The notes under the pieces: model-generated
Seen by the model: the letters and a program-made list of their open reading frames with translations, nothing else
Databases searched by the model: none
What the model was told of the DNA's origin: nothing
Shown: piece by piece, positions 36,351-46,925 of the stretch
How the letters are laid out: each line of letters starts with the position of its first letter
Position numbering within the stretch: the first letter of the stretch is position 1
Position numbers and translations under genes: made by a program
Source of the DNA: Pedococcus sp. 5OH_020
GTDB taxonomy: Bacteria; Actinomycetota; Actinomycetes; Actinomycetales; Dermatophilaceae
Assembly: GCF_027812955.1 (NCBI RefSeq)
Contig: NZ_JAPYZV010000003.1
Span: 248,001-312,000 of the forward strand
Length of the DNA: 64,000 nt
Reading direction: 5' to 3'

Positions 36351-37336
36351 TGCCCCATGGGGTGGGCGCGCGCCACGACCTGCATCTCGGCCAGCAGCAG
36401 GCTCAGGGCTTCGGCGTGCACGCCGTCGCGTCCGCGCCGTCCCTGCCCACCGGCCAGTGGCGCCGGGCTCGGCTCCTCGACGCCCGCGGCGGTGAGGACC
36501 TGACCCAGCACGGCCGTCACGTCGTCGCGAACGGTGGCGGGGTCAACCCCGACCCCCGCCGCTGCCAGGGCGACCTCGACCGGCTCGCCGAGGAGGAGCT
36601 CGGCGAAGAAGGGCCACACGTGCGCCACGGCCGCGTCGAGGCGGCGTCGCGACTCAGGCGTGCCCTGGGCGAGGGTGACGAACCAGCGGGCCGCATAGTC
36701 GCGGTGGTAGGTCAGCTCGTTGACGCCCTTGGCGGCGACCGCCGCGAGGACGTGGTCACGGCTGTCGCGCAGACGCTCGAACACGGCCAGGCGCACACTG
36801 GAGAGCAGGAGCTGCTTGACGGTCGTCACCGCGAAGTCGCCGTTGTCGAGCTCCACCAGGCGCACGTTGCGAAAGGCACCGTCCGGGCGGAAGAACGCCA
36901 GCGCGTCCTCCGGAGGCACCGGTGACCCGGCCGGGAGCGGCGGCACGACTCCGGGGTCCGCGGCCGCCGCGCGGGCCAGGAGCAGCCTGGCCTGGCCGAG
37001 CAGGTCGAGCGCCATGTTCGACAGGGCGATGTCCTCCTCCAGGTCCGGGGCGCGGCTGCACCACTGGCCCAGCCGCTGTGAGGCGACGAGGGCGTCGTCG
37101 GCCAGCATCAGGCAGTACGTCGCAAGCTGCCGCGGGTCCACGCCGTCCGGGATGGCGGTGTCCACGCCGGCCAGCGGGTCCTCGAAGTCGGTCCCGAAGG
37201 CCCAGTGCGACGGGTCCCCGCCGAGCAGGCCGTCATAGACGGACCCGTGCTCCTCGACCGGGCTCGGCGCGGGGTGCGAGCGTAGGTGCACGAGGTCGTC
37301 GGCGACCGCCTGGATGGCGTCGAGCTCTTCTGGCAT
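36344..37336 (-). CDS. paaC: phenylacetate epoxidase structural subunit PaaC
   Basis: A non-catalytic ferritin-like subunit that stabilises PaaA. The product is 330 residues; E. coli PaaC is about 248, so this actinobacterial form has an N-terminal extension and a central insert. The core reads APDLEEDIALSNMALDLLGQARLLL, NVRLVELDNGDFAVTTVKQLLLSS and TYHRDYAARWFVTLAQGTPESRRRL. It overlaps paaD. Confidence 0.93.
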   Translation of the reverse strand: MPEELDAIQAVADDLVHLRSHPAPSPVEEHGSVYDGLLGGDPSHWAFGTDFEDPLAGVDTAIPDGVDPRQLATYCLMLADDALVASQRLGQWCSRAPDLEEDIALSNMALDLLGQARLLLARAAAADPGVVPPLPAGSPVPPEDALAFFRPDGAFRNVRLVELDNGDFAVTTVKQLLLSSVRLAVFERLRDSRDHVLAAVAAKGVNELTYHRDYAARWFVTLAQGTPESRRRLDAAVAHVWPFFAELLLGEPVEVALAAAGVGVDPATVRDDVTAVLGQVLTAAGVEEPSPAPLAGGQGRRGRDGVHAEALSLLLAEMQVVARAHPMGQW

Positions 37337-37347
37337 GGAGTCCGGCC

Positions 37348-37719
37348 TCACATATGGGGGACGTCGGCGGGGATGTCGTAGAACGTGGGATGCCGGTAGA
37401 CCTTGTCCCCGCTCGGGGCGAACAGCGGGTCTTTCTCGTCCGGGCTGGACGCCGCGATGTCGCTGGACCGGACGACCCAGATGCTGACGCCTTCGTTGCG
37501 CCGCGTGTACACGTCGCGGGCGTGCCGCAGCGCCATCTCGTCGTCCGGCGCGTGCAGCGACCCGACGTGGACGTGGTTCAGGCCGCGCTTGCCGCGGACG
37601 AACACCTCGTACAGCGGCCACTCCGCCCGGACGCGTGGCTCGCCAGCGGTGTGACTCTGCGCGGTTTCACGACTCTCGGGCGTCTGAGGGGCTCGAGCGG
37701 CCGGGGACTGCTGGCTCAC
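37348..37719 (-). CDS. paaB: phenylacetate epoxidase subunit PaaB
   Basis: A 123-residue small subunit. The conserved block is [50 protein letters not shown], ending [11 protein letters not shown]. The first 30 residues are polar and variable. The GTG overlaps the paaA stop as GTGA and follows GGAGG. Confidence 0.95.
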   Translation of the reverse strand: MSQQSPAARAPQTPESRETAQSHTAGEPRVRAEWPLYEVFVRGKRGLNHVHVGSLHAPDDEMALRHARDVYTRRNEGVSIWVVRSSDIAASSPDEKDPLFAPSGDKVYRHPTFYDIPADVPHM

Positions 37720-38693
37720 GCTGGACCTCCCTGCGCGCGGAGCTGCCGCTCGGCGTACGCCAGGGCGGCCTCGCGCACCCAGGCTCCCTCGTCGTGAGCC
37801 TTGCGCCGGTGGGCGATCCGCTGGGCGTTGCAGGGGCCGTTGCCCCTGACCACCTGGGCGAACTCGGCCCAGTCGGGCTGTCCGAAGTCGTGCGCACCTC
37901 GCTCCGGGTTCCATCGCAGCTGCGGGTCGGGGAGCCGCACCCCCAAGGCCTCGGCCTGGGGGACGGTCATGTCGACGAAGCGCTGCCGCAGCTCGTCGTT
38001 GCTGTTGCGCTTGATACCCCAGGCCATCGACTGCGCCGAGTTCGGGGAGTCCGCGTCCGGCGGGCCGAACATCATCAGGGCTGGCCACCAAAACCGGTCC
38101 ACCGACTCCTGCACCATCGCCCGCTGCTCGTCCGTGCCGCGCATCATCGTCATCAGGAGCTCGAAACCCTGGCGCTGGTGGAAGGACTCCTCCTTGCAGA
38201 TGCGGATCATCGCGCGACCGTAGGGGCCGTAGGAGGTACGGCACAGGGGGACCTGGTTGCAGATGGCCGCGCCGTCGACCAGCCACCCGATCGTGCCCAC
38301 ATCGGCGTACGACAGGGCCGGGTAGTTGAAGATGGAGGAGTACTTCTGCTCCCCGGACAGCAGCTTCTCCGTCAGCTCGCCCCGGCTCACGCCGAGCGTC
38401 TCGCAGGCGGAGTACAGGTACAGTCCGTGCCCCGCCTCGTCCTGGACCTTCGCGAGCAGGATCGCCTTGCGCCGCAAGGACGGCGCACGTCCGACCCAGG
38501 CGCCTTCCGGCTGCATCCCGATGATCTCGGAGTGAGCGTGCTGGGCCACCTGACGTACCAGCGTGCGGCGGTACCCGGGCGGCATCCAGTCCCGCGGCTC
38601 GATGCGGTCACCGTGCTCGATCGTGGCGTCGAACTGCGACTGCAGGCCCGCGTCGTCGACGCCTTCACGGGTCCGGGTGGTGGTGTCCGTCAC
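37716..38693 (-). CDS. paaA: phenylacetyl-CoA 1,2-epoxidase catalytic subunit PaaA
   Basis: This is the di-iron monooxygenase subunit that epoxidises phenylacetyl-CoA, the first step of aerobic phenylacetate catabolism. The 325-residue product has both iron-binding helices: [13 protein letters not shown] and [15 protein letters not shown] (ExxH pairs). The rest ([37 protein letters not shown]) matches the family. The GTG follows GGAGGA. It is the first gene of paaABCDE-paaH, with a PaaR box about 31-52 bp upstream of the start. Confidence 0.97.
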   Translation of the reverse strand: MTDTTTRTREGVDDAGLQSQFDATIEHGDRIEPRDWMPPGYRRTLVRQVAQHAHSEIIGMQPEGAWVGRAPSLRRKAILLAKVQDEAGHGLYLYSACETLGVSRGELTEKLLSGEQKYSSIFNYPALSYADVGTIGWLVDGAAICNQVPLCRTSYGPYGRAMIRICKEESFHQRQGFELLMTMMRGTDEQRAMVQESVDRFWWPALMMFGPPDADSPNSAQSMAWGIKRNSNDELRQRFVDMTVPQAEALGVRLPDPQLRWNPERGAHDFGQPDWAEFAQVVRGNGPCNAQRIAHRRKAHDEGAWVREAALAYAERQLRAQGGPA

Positions 38694-38723
38694 TGGTCCT
38701 CCAACGGGGCGCGACCGGCAATA

Positions 38724-38745
38724 ACTGACCGAGCGGTCGGTATTA
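38724..38745 (-). promoter_or_regulatory. PaaR operator before paaA
   Basis: The plus strand reads ACT-G-ACCG-AG-CG-GT-CGGT-A-TTA. The motif reported for the TetR-type PaaR of Corynebacterium glutamicum has the form ACTnACCG, nn, CG, nn, CGGTnAGT. All core bases match; only the outer right arm differs. The core ACCGA-n4-TCGGT is a perfect inverted repeat just upstream of paaA. Confidence 0.75.
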
Positions 38746-38806
38746 GTCTCGCAGGTGTGGGCCCACGTTCGCAACCACGGTATGCCGCGGCGCGGCCGTG
38801 CGGGGC

Positions 38807-40246
38807 TCAGCGCCCCACGTTGCGCCGGGCGATCGCCGCGGTGAGGACCGTGGCGAAGCCGCACCAGGCGGCATACGCACCCAGCGCGGTGGCCTTGCCG
38901 CGACCCGTGGGCCGCACCCGCCGCGCGAGGTCTGCGGCGCTCAGCGTCAGCAGGGCGCCTTCTGCAGCGGCCAGCCACGGCCGCCGGGCTCGGAAGAAGA
39001 GCCCCGTCCACCCCACGTTCAGCACGAGGTTGACCGCGAGGGCGCGTACGAGGCGGCCGGCGTCCTCGTGTCGGCCCGACTCCGCCAGCTCGGTGGACGC
39101 CGCGGCGCCGACCAGCGCAACGTCGGAGTACAGGGCCGTCCACACCACCGGGAACACCGAGGCGGACGGCTGCCACGACGGCAGGTCGAGGCCGCGGTAC
39201 CAGCGCGAGCCCGGGTCGGTGAGGACGGACCCGGCCAGGGCCGCCGCTCCCGCTGCTCCGGCGGTCCGCGCGACCGTCCTACGCCAGCGTCGCGGGTCCA
39301 CCTCGGCGACCGCCGTCCGCACCGCCGCCTCGAACCCGGTGCGTCCGGCGGGCGGCGGTCCGGTCAGCTCCAGAAGGTCCTCCTCCCGGCAGACGGCCTC
39401 GTGCACGAGGCTGCCCACCAGCGGCCGGGCGATCCCCGCCGAGATGGGCGTCACCACGGCGACCCACAGCCCTGCGAGGCGCGGCGTGAGCACCGGGACG
39501 GTTGCGATCCAGCGCCGCCCCAGACCGACTGCCCGGGCATAGCCCTTCATCATCTGCGCGTAGGTGAGGACGTCCGGACCTCCCACGTCGAAGGTCCGGT
39601 TGGAGCCCGCCGGCAGGTCCGCGGACGCTGCGAGATAGTGCACCACGTCGTCGATGGCGATCGGCTGGATGCGGTTGCGCAGCCACTTCGGGGCCACCAC
39701 GGCGGGCAGCCTCTCGGTGAGGTGGCGCAGCATGTCGAACGACGCCGAGCCGTCGCCCAGGACCACACCTGCCTGCAGGACGGTGGCCGGGACGGGGCAG
39801 TCGAGGAAGATCCGGCCCACCTCCACCCGCGAGGCGAGATGCTCCGAGAGCTCCCCCTCGGGGTGGAGCCCACCCAGGTAGACGATGCGCTGCGTCCCCT
39901 GCGACTCGGCTGCCTTGGCGAACGCCGCCGCCAGGGCGCGGTCGCGGCTGACGAAGTCCCCCTTGCCGTCCATGGAGTGGAGCAGGTAGTAGGCGACCTC
40001 CGTCCCGGCCAGGGCGCGTCGGAGGTCCTGCTGGCGGGTGGCGTCCCCTTCCACGACCTCCACGTCCTGGGCCCAGGTGCGGCCCTCGAGTCCTCGACGG
40101 CTCCTGGTGAGCACCCGCACGGCGAAGCCGCGGCCCAGCAGTTCCGGCACCAGAGCGCCGCCGACGTACCCCGTCGCGCCGGTGACGAGGACCCTGCGGA
40201 CGCCCTTGGTGGTCGTGGGCTCGGTGGCGATGTGGGCGGCGGTCAT
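38807..40246 (-). CDS. NAD(P)-binding SDR fused to a TspO/MBR-like membrane domain
   Basis: A 479-residue fusion. Residues about 17-260 are an atypical SDR with [30 protein letters not shown] and [11 protein letters not shown], paralogous to the gene at 31348. Residues about 345-479 look like TspO (tryptophan-rich sensory protein): [27 protein letters not shown], then [27 protein letters not shown], with about five helices. TspO proteins bind porphyrins and related ligands; the SDR part could act on, or sense with, such a ligand. The pairing is seen; its function is inference. It lies 4 bp after the CPBP gene and is probably co-transcribed. Confidence 0.8.
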   Translation of the reverse strand: MTAAHIATEPTTTKGVRRVLVTGATGYVGGALVPELLGRGFAVRVLTRSRRGLEGRTWAQDVEVVEGDATRQQDLRRALAGTEVAYYLLHSMDGKGDFVSRDRALAAAFAKAAESQGTQRIVYLGGLHPEGELSEHLASRVEVGRIFLDCPVPATVLQAGVVLGDGSASFDMLRHLTERLPAVVAPKWLRNRIQPIAIDDVVHYLAASADLPAGSNRTFDVGGPDVLTYAQMMKGYARAVGLGRRWIATVPVLTPRLAGLWVAVVTPISAGIARPLVGSLVHEAVCREEDLLELTGPPPAGRTGFEAAVRTAVAEVDPRRWRRTVARTAGAAGAAALAGSVLTDPGSRWYRGLDLPSWQPSASVFPVVWTALYSDVALVGAAASTELAESGRHEDAGRLVRALAVNLVLNVGWTGLFFRARRPWLAAAEGALLTLSAADLARRVRPTGRGKATALGAYAAWCGFATVLTAAIARRNVGR

Positions 40247-40250
40247 ACGC

Positions 40251-40973
40251 TCAGCTTCCTGCGGAGAGGACGGAGGGAAGCAGGAGCAGCATGCCCAGGC
40301 TCCACGTCAGATGGATGATGGCCGGACCCAGGATGCCTCCGGTCACGCGACGCTGGAGCGCCGTGAGCATGCCGAGCAGGGCCGCCGCGAGGACCAGCAG
40401 GGGGATCCCCGTGCCGACGGTGGTCAGGCTGTACACCACCGTCGTGACGAGTACGGCGTGCCGGCGCCCGACCGCCGCGTAGAGCGCCCCGCGGAAGTAC
40501 AGCTCCTCGGCGATGCCGTTGACGGCAGTGATGAGGACGATCACGGGGAGCGAGCCGAGCCGGGCATGGTCCAGCAGGCGGTCGACCGGCGCGCGCAGGC
40601 TCGGCACCCTCGCGACGACGAGGCCGCCGGCCAGGAAGACCGCCAGCAGGAGAGCCCCCAGTGCCAGGGACTGCACCACGGGACGACGGGCGGCTTCACC
40701 CGCGCGGCTGTTCGCCCGACCCAGGTGCAGCGGGCCGGAGGCGACCGCGCCCACCGCCCAGACCGCCGCCAGCCCCACGGTCGCTGGGTAGAACAGCGTG
40801 TCGCCCGGCCTGATCCGAAGCGCCAGACCCAGGACGACCGCTCCGACCACCAGCGTCACGGTGGCCACGACCCGTCGTCGCCGGAAGGCCCGGTCCGACT
40901 CCTGGTGGTCTCGGGGGACCGGCAGCACCAGGGCGGCGCGCAGGAACGCCCCCAGCTCGCGCAGCGGGTTCAC
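40251..40973 (-). CDS. CPBP-family intramembrane glutamic protease
   Basis: A 240-residue membrane protein with about seven helices. The CPBP/Abi motif EELYFRGALY (double glutamate plus R) occurs at about residue 156, and the later helix ends with HLTWSLG. The family includes Rce1-like CAAX prenyl proteases and bacteriocin-immunity proteins; in bacteria most have no known substrate. The start is a GTG with no good ribosome-binding site. Confidence 0.88.
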   Translation of the reverse strand: MNPLRELGAFLRAALVLPVPRDHQESDRAFRRRRVVATVTLVVGAVVLGLALRIRPGDTLFYPATVGLAAVWAVGAVASGPLHLGRANSRAGEAARRPVVQSLALGALLLAVFLAGGLVVARVPSLRAPVDRLLDHARLGSLPVIVLITAVNGIAEELYFRGALYAAVGRRHAVLVTTVVYSLTTVGTGIPLLVLAAALLGMLTALQRRVTGGILGPAIIHLTWSLGMLLLLPSVLSAGS

Positions 40974-41018
40974 GAGTGGGAACCCGCGCAGGCCATGGCA
41001 CCAGCGTAGGTGGACGGC

Positions 41019-41606
41019 TCAGCTGCTGCCGCTCCACGGTGCCGGAGCGAGGACCCACACCATCTCGGCGACGCGGCTGCTGCTCGAGTTGACCCAGGTG
41101 TGCGGCTCGCCCCCGGGAAACGTCAGGGCGTCTCCCGCGGTGAGCCGCTGCTGCCGGTCCGCGAGCAGGAGGTCAACCGAGCCCTTGAGCACGTAGAGGA
41201 CCTCGATCTCGCAGTTGATGGTGTACAGCTCGGACCCGCCGGTGGCTCCGGGCTCGGCCGTGGTGTGCACGAGCTGGACCCGGCTCTGGCCGCGGGGCGT
41301 CATCAGAGCCTCTCGGACCCCGGTCCCGCCAAGGTTGATGGCGGGGGCCGTGTCACGCCGCACCAGCGCCACCTCAGGGGCGTTGAACAGTGACCCGACG
41401 TCGATGCTCATCACCTCGCAGAGTGCGATGAGGGACGCGACGCTCAAGGAGGTCTCGTCGCGCTCGACTCGCGACAGGAAGCCCTTGGTGAGCCCTACGG
41501 CGCTCGCGAGCTGCTCGAGCGTGTAGCCGGCGCCCTTGCGGGCCGCTCGCAGCCGGGCGCCGATCCGCACCCCGTCGTGGGTCGGCTCGACGGGGACGGG
41601 ACGCAT
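41019..41606 (-). CDS. XRE-cupin transcriptional regulator
   Basis: A 195-residue regulator with an N-terminal HTH (ARLRAARKGAGYTLEQLASAVGLTKGFLSRVERDETSLSVASLIALCEVM) and a C-terminal cupin_2 fold (CEIEVLYVLKGSVDLLLADRQQRLTAGDALTFPGGEPHTWVN). PuuR-type regulators of polyamine and guanidino catabolism have this layout. It is divergent from an amino-acid ABC transporter, agmatinase-family and ThDP-enzyme genes, and is presumably their regulator. The ATG at 41606 is preferred over an earlier start that would lie inside the promoter region. Confidence 0.9.
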   Translation of the reverse strand: MRPVPVEPTHDGVRIGARLRAARKGAGYTLEQLASAVGLTKGFLSRVERDETSLSVASLIALCEVMSIDVGSLFNAPEVALVRRDTAPAINLGGTGVREALMTPRGQSRVQLVHTTAEPGATGGSELYTINCEIEVLYVLKGSVDLLLADRQQRLTAGDALTFPGGEPHTWVNSSSSRVAEMVWVLAPAPWSGSS

Positions 41607-41667
41607 GGCCGCAGTGTCCTCTCTGTGGGACTGTCCCGGGCTCCGACACGCATTCTCGGCGAAACCC

Positions 41668-41718
41668 TTGACAGACGAACGGGTCTGCCCGATTGTCGTA
41701 TAGAACAACGTTTGTTGT
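41668..41718 (+). promoter_or_regulatory. promoter and inverted-repeat operator of the guanidino-compound operon
   Basis: A consensus -35 TTGACA (41668-41673) is followed after 17 bases by GATTGT (41691-41696) as a -10 box. The inverted repeat ACAAC-n4-GTTGT (41705-41718) sits at the predicted transcription start. An AGGAG ribosome-binding site precedes the first gene. The XRE-cupin regulator encoded next door is the likely binder. Confidence 0.6.
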
Positions 41719-41746
41719 CTAGTAAGCAACCTCCCAGGAGATCCCC

Positions 41747-42673
41747 ATGCGGCTTCGCTCCCCACTCCTCGCCACCTGCGCCGCCGCAGCCGCCCTGGTG
41801 GCCGGCTGCGCCGCCCCGGACGCCGGCACCGGCGCCGCAGGCTCGTCCTCCTCGTCCTCAGGCGGCGCGTCTGCGTCGCCGACCGCCCTCGCCAGGGACG
41901 ACTCCATCAACGGCATGCTCCCTGCGGCCATCAAGCAGTCGGGGACGGTCCGGGTCGCCTCGGGGGTCAGCTTCCCGCCCATGGAGTACTTCGACACGGA
42001 CAACGCCACGGTGCTGGGTTTCGACGCCGACCTCGGGGCGGCCCTGGGCCAGGTGATGGGTGTCAAGCTGAAGTTCCAGAACACGAACTTCGACGGGATC
42101 ATCGGGGGCCTCGACGCAGGTCGCTACGACCTGGCCCTGACGAGCATGATCGACAAGAAGGCGCGCCAGGCGACCGTGGACTTCGTGGACTACCTCAGCT
42201 CCGGAGTGTCCTTCATGGTGGCCAAGGGAAACCCCAAGGGGCTCAAGGCGCAGACCGACCTGTGCGGGAAGACCGTCGCCGTCGAGAAGTCCTCCACCGG
42301 TGACCTGTCCGTCGACGACATCTCCAAGGAGTGCACCACGGCAGGCAAGCAGGCAGTGAAGAAGCAGCCGTTCCCCGACCAGGCCAGTGCCGTGCAGGCA
42401 CTGCAGTCCGGGCGTGCCGACGCTGTGGCCGCCCTCGACCTGACCCTCGCGTACAACGTCAAGCAGACGGCCAACGCCTTCGAGGTCCCGGCCAAGCCCT
42501 TCGGCACGCTGCCGGTCGGCATTCCGGTGCCGAAGAAGGACCCGCAGCTGCGTGACGCGGTGCAGGCGGCGCTGAAGAAGGTCCAGGAGTCCGGCACCTA
42601 CGACCAGCTGCTGGCCAAGTGGAACCTCAAGGACCAGGCCCTGACCGGGGCACCCCTCAACACCGGGAAGTGA
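41747..42673 (+). CDS. amino-acid ABC transporter substrate-binding lipoprotein
   Basis: A 308-residue binding protein. The N-terminus is a lipoprotein signal ([19 protein letters not shown], lipobox LVAGC), followed by a Ser/Gly-rich linker. The core ([68 protein letters not shown]) is the type 3 periplasmic binding fold used for polar amino acids. Context suggests arginine or another guanidino compound. SD AGGAG at normal spacing. Confidence 0.95.
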   Translation: MRLRSPLLATCAAAAALVAGCAAPDAGTGAAGSSSSSSGGASASPTALARDDSINGMLPAAIKQSGTVRVASGVSFPPMEYFDTDNATVLGFDADLGAALGQVMGVKLKFQNTNFDGIIGGLDAGRYDLALTSMIDKKARQATVDFVDYLSSGVSFMVAKGNPKGLKAQTDLCGKTVAVEKSSTGDLSVDDISKECTTAGKQAVKKQPFPDQASAVQALQSGRADAVAALDLTLAYNVKQTANAFEVPAKPFGTLPVGIPVPKKDPQLRDAVQAALKKVQESGTYDQLLAKWNLKDQALTGAPLNTGK

Positions 42674-42675
42674 CC

Positions 42676-43587
42676 ATGTCCAGCCCGTCCGTGACGCAGG
42701 CCCCGCCGGGGTATGCCGACGAGCCGGTCGTCCGGCTGCGGCACCCCGGCCGCTGGGTGGCCGCCGCAGTCGTCGTCGTGCTCGCCGCGATGTTCCTGCA
42801 CTTCGTCGCCACGACGCCGCAGCTGCGACCCGACCTGGTGCTCGGCTACCTGTTCGAGCGCTCCATCCTGCGCGGGCTGCTGGTGACCATCGAGCTGACG
42901 GCGGTCGCGATGGTCGTCGGCATCGTGCTGGGAACGCTGCTGGCCGTCATGCGGCTGTCGGACAACCCGTTGCTGCGCTGGGTGGCCGGTGGCTACGTAG
43001 GGCTCTTCCGCGGCACACCGATCCTGGTGCAGCTGTTGTTCTGGTTCTTCCTGGGGACCGTCCTGCCGCGGGTGAGCCTTGGCGTGCCGTTCGGTCCCGA
43101 GCTAGTCTCCGTGTCCACCAACACGCTGATCACCCAGTTCGCCGCGGCCATCCTCGGGCTGGGCCTGAACGAGGCGGCGTACATGGCGGAGATCGTCCGA
43201 GCCGGCATCGGCGCGGTGGACCGGGGCCAGACGGAGGCGGCGCAGGCCCTGGGCATGAGCCCGGGACTGAGCTACCGCCGAGTCGTCCTTCCGCAGGCGG
43301 CGAGGGTCATCGTGCCGCCCACTGCCAACGAGCTCATCTCGATGCTCAAGCTGACCTCCCTCTGTCTCGTCATCGGGCTTCCGGAGCTGCTCACCACCGC
43401 CCAGCTCATCTACGGCCGCAACTTCCAGCAGATCCCGCTGCTCATCGTGGCCAGCATCTGGTACCTCGTCCTCACGACGCTGCTGTCCATCGTGCAGGCC
43501 CGCGTCGAGCGGCGGATGAACCGCGGGGTGGCCGGTGCCTCGCCGCGCCGCAGGACCCGGCCGGCCCTGTCGGGGGTGCGGCCGTGA
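42676..43587 (+). CDS. amino-acid ABC transporter permease (HisMQ type)
   Basis: A 303-residue permease with about five membrane helices. The cytoplasmic EAA loop [38 protein letters not shown] is intact, and the N-terminal helices include [25 protein letters not shown]. Only one permease gene is present, so a homodimer is expected. The ATG lies 2 bp after the upstream stop. Confidence 0.95.
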   Translation: MSSPSVTQAPPGYADEPVVRLRHPGRWVAAAVVVVLAAMFLHFVATTPQLRPDLVLGYLFERSILRGLLVTIELTAVAMVVGIVLGTLLAVMRLSDNPLLRWVAGGYVGLFRGTPILVQLLFWFFLGTVLPRVSLGVPFGPELVSVSTNTLITQFAAAILGLGLNEAAYMAEIVRAGIGAVDRGQTEAAQALGMSPGLSYRRVVLPQAARVIVPPTANELISMLKLTSLCLVIGLPELLTTAQLIYGRNFQQIPLLIVASIWYLVLTTLLSIVQARVERRMNRGVAGASPRRRTRPALSGVRP

Positions 43588-44372
43588 CGACCCGTCCGCT
43601 CGCCGACGCGGCGGCGCCCATGGTGGAGGCCCTGGCGGTGCGAAAGTCCTTCGGCGACAACGAGGTCCTCAAGGGGATCGACCTCACCGTCGGGCACGGA
43701 GAGGTCGTCTCGCTGCTGGGGCCCTCCGGCTCCGGCAAGTCGACCCTGCTGCGCTGCATCAACCATCTGGAGACGCTCGACGGCGGTGAGATCAGCGTCA
43801 ACGGCCACCTGGTCGGATACCGGCGCCACGGCGGGAAGAAGTACGAGATGCGCCCCCGCGAGGTCGCGGCCGCCCGCCGCGACGTCGGCATGGTCTTCCA
43901 GCGATTCAACCTCTTCCCGCACCTGACCGCCCTGGAGAACGTCATGGAGGCGCCGGTCTTCGTCAAGGGCGTCGGTCGCGCACAGGCGCGTGAGCAGGCC
44001 CACGAGCTGCTGCGGCGGGTGGGCCTGCCGGACAAGCCCGCGGCATACCCGTTCCAGCTCTCAGGGGGCCAGCAGCAGCGCGTGGCGATCGCTCGGGCCC
44101 TGGCCATGCGACCCAGCCTCATGCTGTTCGACGAGCCCACCTCCGCCCTGGACCCGGAGCTGGTGGGGGAGGTGCTCGACGTCATGCGCGGGCTGGCTCG
44201 CGACGGCATGACGATGATCGTCGTCACGCACGAGATCGGCTTCGCCCGGGAGGTCTGCGACCGCGTCGTGTTCATGGACGGCGGCGTCGTCGTCGAGGAG
44301 GGCGACCCCGCCCAGGTCCTCACCCGCCCCACCCACGCCCGTACCCGCAACTTCCTCTCCAAGGTGCTCTGA
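43584..44372 (+). CDS. amino-acid ABC transporter ATP-binding protein
   Basis: A 262-residue ATPase with Walker A (GPSGSGKST), Q-loop ([12 protein letters not shown]), signature LSGGQQQR, Walker B (LMLFDEPT) and H-loop (VVTHEIGFA). It is the GlnQ type. The GTG overlaps the permease stop. Confidence 0.97.
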   Translation: MTTRPLADAAAPMVEALAVRKSFGDNEVLKGIDLTVGHGEVVSLLGPSGSGKSTLLRCINHLETLDGGEISVNGHLVGYRRHGGKKYEMRPREVAAARRDVGMVFQRFNLFPHLTALENVMEAPVFVKGVGRAQAREQAHELLRRVGLPDKPAAYPFQLSGGQQQRVAIARALAMRPSLMLFDEPTSALDPELVGEVLDVMRGLARDGMTMIVVTHEIGFAREVCDRVVFMDGGVVVEEGDPAQVLTRPTHARTRNFLSKVL

Positions 44373-44374
44373 CC

Positions 44375-45322
44375 ATGACGAACCGTGGCCCTGTCGACGC
44401 GACCATCACCCCCCGGTACGCCGGGCCGAGCACCTTCGCCCGGCTGCCCCGGCTCGACGAGGTGGAACGCGCTGACGTCGCCGTCGTCGGGGTGCCGTTC
44501 GACTCCGGCGTGAGCTACCGACCCGGCGCCCGGTTCGGCCCCGCGCACGTGCGTGCCTCCTCCAAGCTGCTCCGCGGCTTCAACCCCGTGCAGGAGGTCG
44601 AACCCTTTGCGGTGCAACAGGTCGCCGACGCGGGCGACATCGCGGTCAACCCGTTCGACATCCAGGAGGCGGTGCGGCAGATCGAGGCCGCGGCCCGCGA
44701 CCTCGTCGGCACGGGAGCCCGGCTCCTGACCATCGGCGGCGACCACACGATCGCGCTGCCCCTGCTGCGCGTGATGGAGGAGCTGCACGGCCCGGTGGCG
44801 GTGGTCCACTTCGACGCCCACCTCGACACCTGGGACACCTACTTCGGCGCGCCGGTCACCCACGGGACGCCCTTCCGCAGGGCCAGCGAGGAGGGGCTGA
44901 TCGACAAGACCGCCAGCATGCACGTCGGCATCCGGGGACCGCTGTACTCCCCGGAGGACCTCAGTGACGACCAGGTACTGGGGTTCCAGGTCATCGGCTG
45001 TCACGACATGGACGACCTCGGCTGGCGGGGCGCGGTGGAGCGGATCAGGGAGCGGGTCGGCTCCGCCCCGGTGTACGTCTCCCTCGACATCGACGTGCTC
45101 GACCCCGCCTTCGCCCCGGGCACCGGCACGCCGGAGGCGGGCGGCCTCACCAGCCGTGAGCTGCTCAACATCCTGCGGTCGTTCGCCGATCTCAACCTCG
45201 TCGGCGCGGACATCGTTGAGGTTGCGCCCGCCTACGACCATGCTGAGGTGACCGGCATCGCCGCAGCCCATGCGGCGTACGAGCTCGTGAGCGCGATGGC
45301 ACCACGAGGTGCCCATGCGTGA
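44375..45322 (+). CDS. speB: agmatinase-family ureohydrolase (agmatinase or guanidinobutyrase)
   Basis: A 315-residue manganese enzyme that splits a guanidino group to release urea. The metal-binding motifs are [15 protein letters not shown] and [19 protein letters not shown], so both manganese ions can bind. The family includes agmatinase, guanidinobutyrase and others; motif alone cannot tell them apart. With a 2-ketoarginine decarboxylase-like gene next door, guanidinobutyrase is at least as likely as agmatinase. The ATG lies 2 bp after the ABC ATPase stop. Confidence 0.92.
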   Translation: MTNRGPVDATITPRYAGPSTFARLPRLDEVERADVAVVGVPFDSGVSYRPGARFGPAHVRASSKLLRGFNPVQEVEPFAVQQVADAGDIAVNPFDIQEAVRQIEAAARDLVGTGARLLTIGGDHTIALPLLRVMEELHGPVAVVHFDAHLDTWDTYFGAPVTHGTPFRRASEEGLIDKTASMHVGIRGPLYSPEDLSDDQVLGFQVIGCHDMDDLGWRGAVERIRERVGSAPVYVSLDIDVLDPAFAPGTGTPEAGGLTSRELLNILRSFADLNLVGADIVEVAPAYDHAEVTGIAAAHAAYELVSAMAPRGAHA

Positions 45323-46925
45323 CAGGGTGACCGGCGGCGCCGCCGTGGTCGACTCACTCGAGGCCCATGGCGTCCGCCACGTCTTCGGCATCCCCGGTAC
45401 CCACAGCCTGGAGCTCTACCGCTCACTGCCCGGCTCGGGGATCCGCCACATCGTCACCCGTCACGAGCAGGGCGCCGGGTACGCCGCGGACTCCTACGCC
45501 CGGGTCAGCGGCCGGCCGGGCGTCGTCTTCACGACGTCCGGGCCGGGCATCACCAACGCCGTGACCGCCCTGGCCACCGCGTATGCCGACTCCGTGCCGG
45601 TGCTGGCGGTGTCGCCCGGCGTGCCCCGGGGCATGGTGGGGGCCGACGTGGGGTGGCTGCACGAGGTGAAGAACCAGCAGGCCGCCCTCGACGCCGTCAC
45701 GGCGCGCAGCATCCGGGTCGAGAGCGCCGACGACATCCCGGACGCGCTCGCGGACGTCTTCCACGGCTTCGCCTCGCGACGCCCTCGGCCCGTGCACCTC
45801 GAGGTGCCGGTCGACGTCCTGGAAGGGCCGTGGTGCGCCAGCCCCTGTCCGGTGCGCGAACCCACCCGACCGGCCGCTCACCCCCCGTCCGCCGGCGAGC
45901 CGCACGTCGCGGCTGTCGTCGACGCGCTGGTGGCCTCGTCCAGGCCGGCGCTGTGGCTCGGTGGGGGCGCCCGCGGCGCCGCGGCGTCCGTCGCCGCCCT
46001 GGCCGACCTCGGCATTCCGGTCGTCACGACGGTCGCGGGCAAGGGCATCCTCGACGAGACCCACGGCAGCTCGCTGGGCGCCGCAGCGCGCCTCGCCGGA
46101 GCACACCGGCTCGTCAACGACGCGGACCTCCTCATCGTCGTGGGCTCGGAGGTGGGAGACTCCGACACCTGGGGCGGGACGCTCGCGCCCGGCCGCGCGG
46201 GTGAGCGGACGGTCGTGCGCATCGACCTCGACCCGGCGCAGCTGGCCAAGAACCTCGTCGCCGACCTCACGGTCCAGGGCGACGCGGCGGAGGTCCTCGC
46301 GGAGGTCGCACGAGCCGCAGGCACCGCACGACCCGATGGCTGGGACCGCGACCGCGGCAAGCAGGCTCGGGTGACCCTGGACGCCGAGGCGGCAGAGCTC
46401 GGCGCCCCGTGGGAGCCGATCCAGCGGGTCCTGTCCGAGGCGCTGCCTCCCGAGACGGTGGTCGCCGGAGACAGCTCGCAGGTGACCTACCTCGGGACCG
46501 TGCACACGTGGCCGATGGGGCCGCGGGGCCGTCTCGTCTACCCCACCGGCTACGCGACCCTCGGGTACGGCCTGCCGGCCGCCATCGGAGCCAAGGTCGC
46601 CCAGCCGGAGCGCCCCGTCGTCGCGCTGTTCGGTGACGGCGCCGCGATGTTCTCCATCCAGGAGCTGATGACGGCGGTCGAGCAGCGGCTCCCGATCCCC
46701 GTGGTCGTGGTCGACAACGGCGGCTACGCCGAGATCCGTGAGCAGATGGTGGACCGCGACATCACCCCTCAGGCGGTCGACCTGGTCGGACCGGACTTCC
46801 CAGCGCTCGCACGGGCGATGGGCGCTGCCGGGGTCGCTGCCCCCTCGGTGGAGTCCCTGGCTGACCTGGTGCCGGCGGCACTCGTCGCGGACCGGCCGAC
46901 GCTGGTCCACCTCCGGCACGGCTGA
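45315..46925 (+). CDS. aruI: ThDP-dependent enzyme, 5-guanidino-2-oxopentanoate decarboxylase-like (AruI)
   Basis: A 536-residue thiamine-diphosphate enzyme of the acetolactate-synthase-like fold. It starts [54 protein letters not shown] carries the cofactor glutamate; [32 protein letters not shown] is the ThDP motif. The N-terminal region resembles AruI, which decarboxylates 2-ketoarginine in the arginine transaminase pathway, and the neighbouring ureohydrolase fits. No aminotransferase (aruH) is in the window. The ATG at 45315 follows GAGG; a GTG at 45309 is possible. Confidence 0.8.
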   Translation: MRDRVTGGAAVVDSLEAHGVRHVFGIPGTHSLELYRSLPGSGIRHIVTRHEQGAGYAADSYARVSGRPGVVFTTSGPGITNAVTALATAYADSVPVLAVSPGVPRGMVGADVGWLHEVKNQQAALDAVTARSIRVESADDIPDALADVFHGFASRRPRPVHLEVPVDVLEGPWCASPCPVREPTRPAAHPPSAGEPHVAAVVDALVASSRPALWLGGGARGAAASVAALADLGIPVVTTVAGKGILDETHGSSLGAAARLAGAHRLVNDADLLIVVGSEVGDSDTWGGTLAPGRAGERTVVRIDLDPAQLAKNLVADLTVQGDAAEVLAEVARAAGTARPDGWDRDRGKQARVTLDAEAAELGAPWEPIQRVLSEALPPETVVAGDSSQVTYLGTVHTWPMGPRGRLVYPTGYATLGYGLPAAIGAKVAQPERPVVALFGDGAAMFSIQELMTAVEQRLPIPVVVVDNGGYAEIREQMVDRDITPQAVDLVGPDFPALARAMGAAGVAAPSVESLADLVPAALVADRPTLVHLRHG

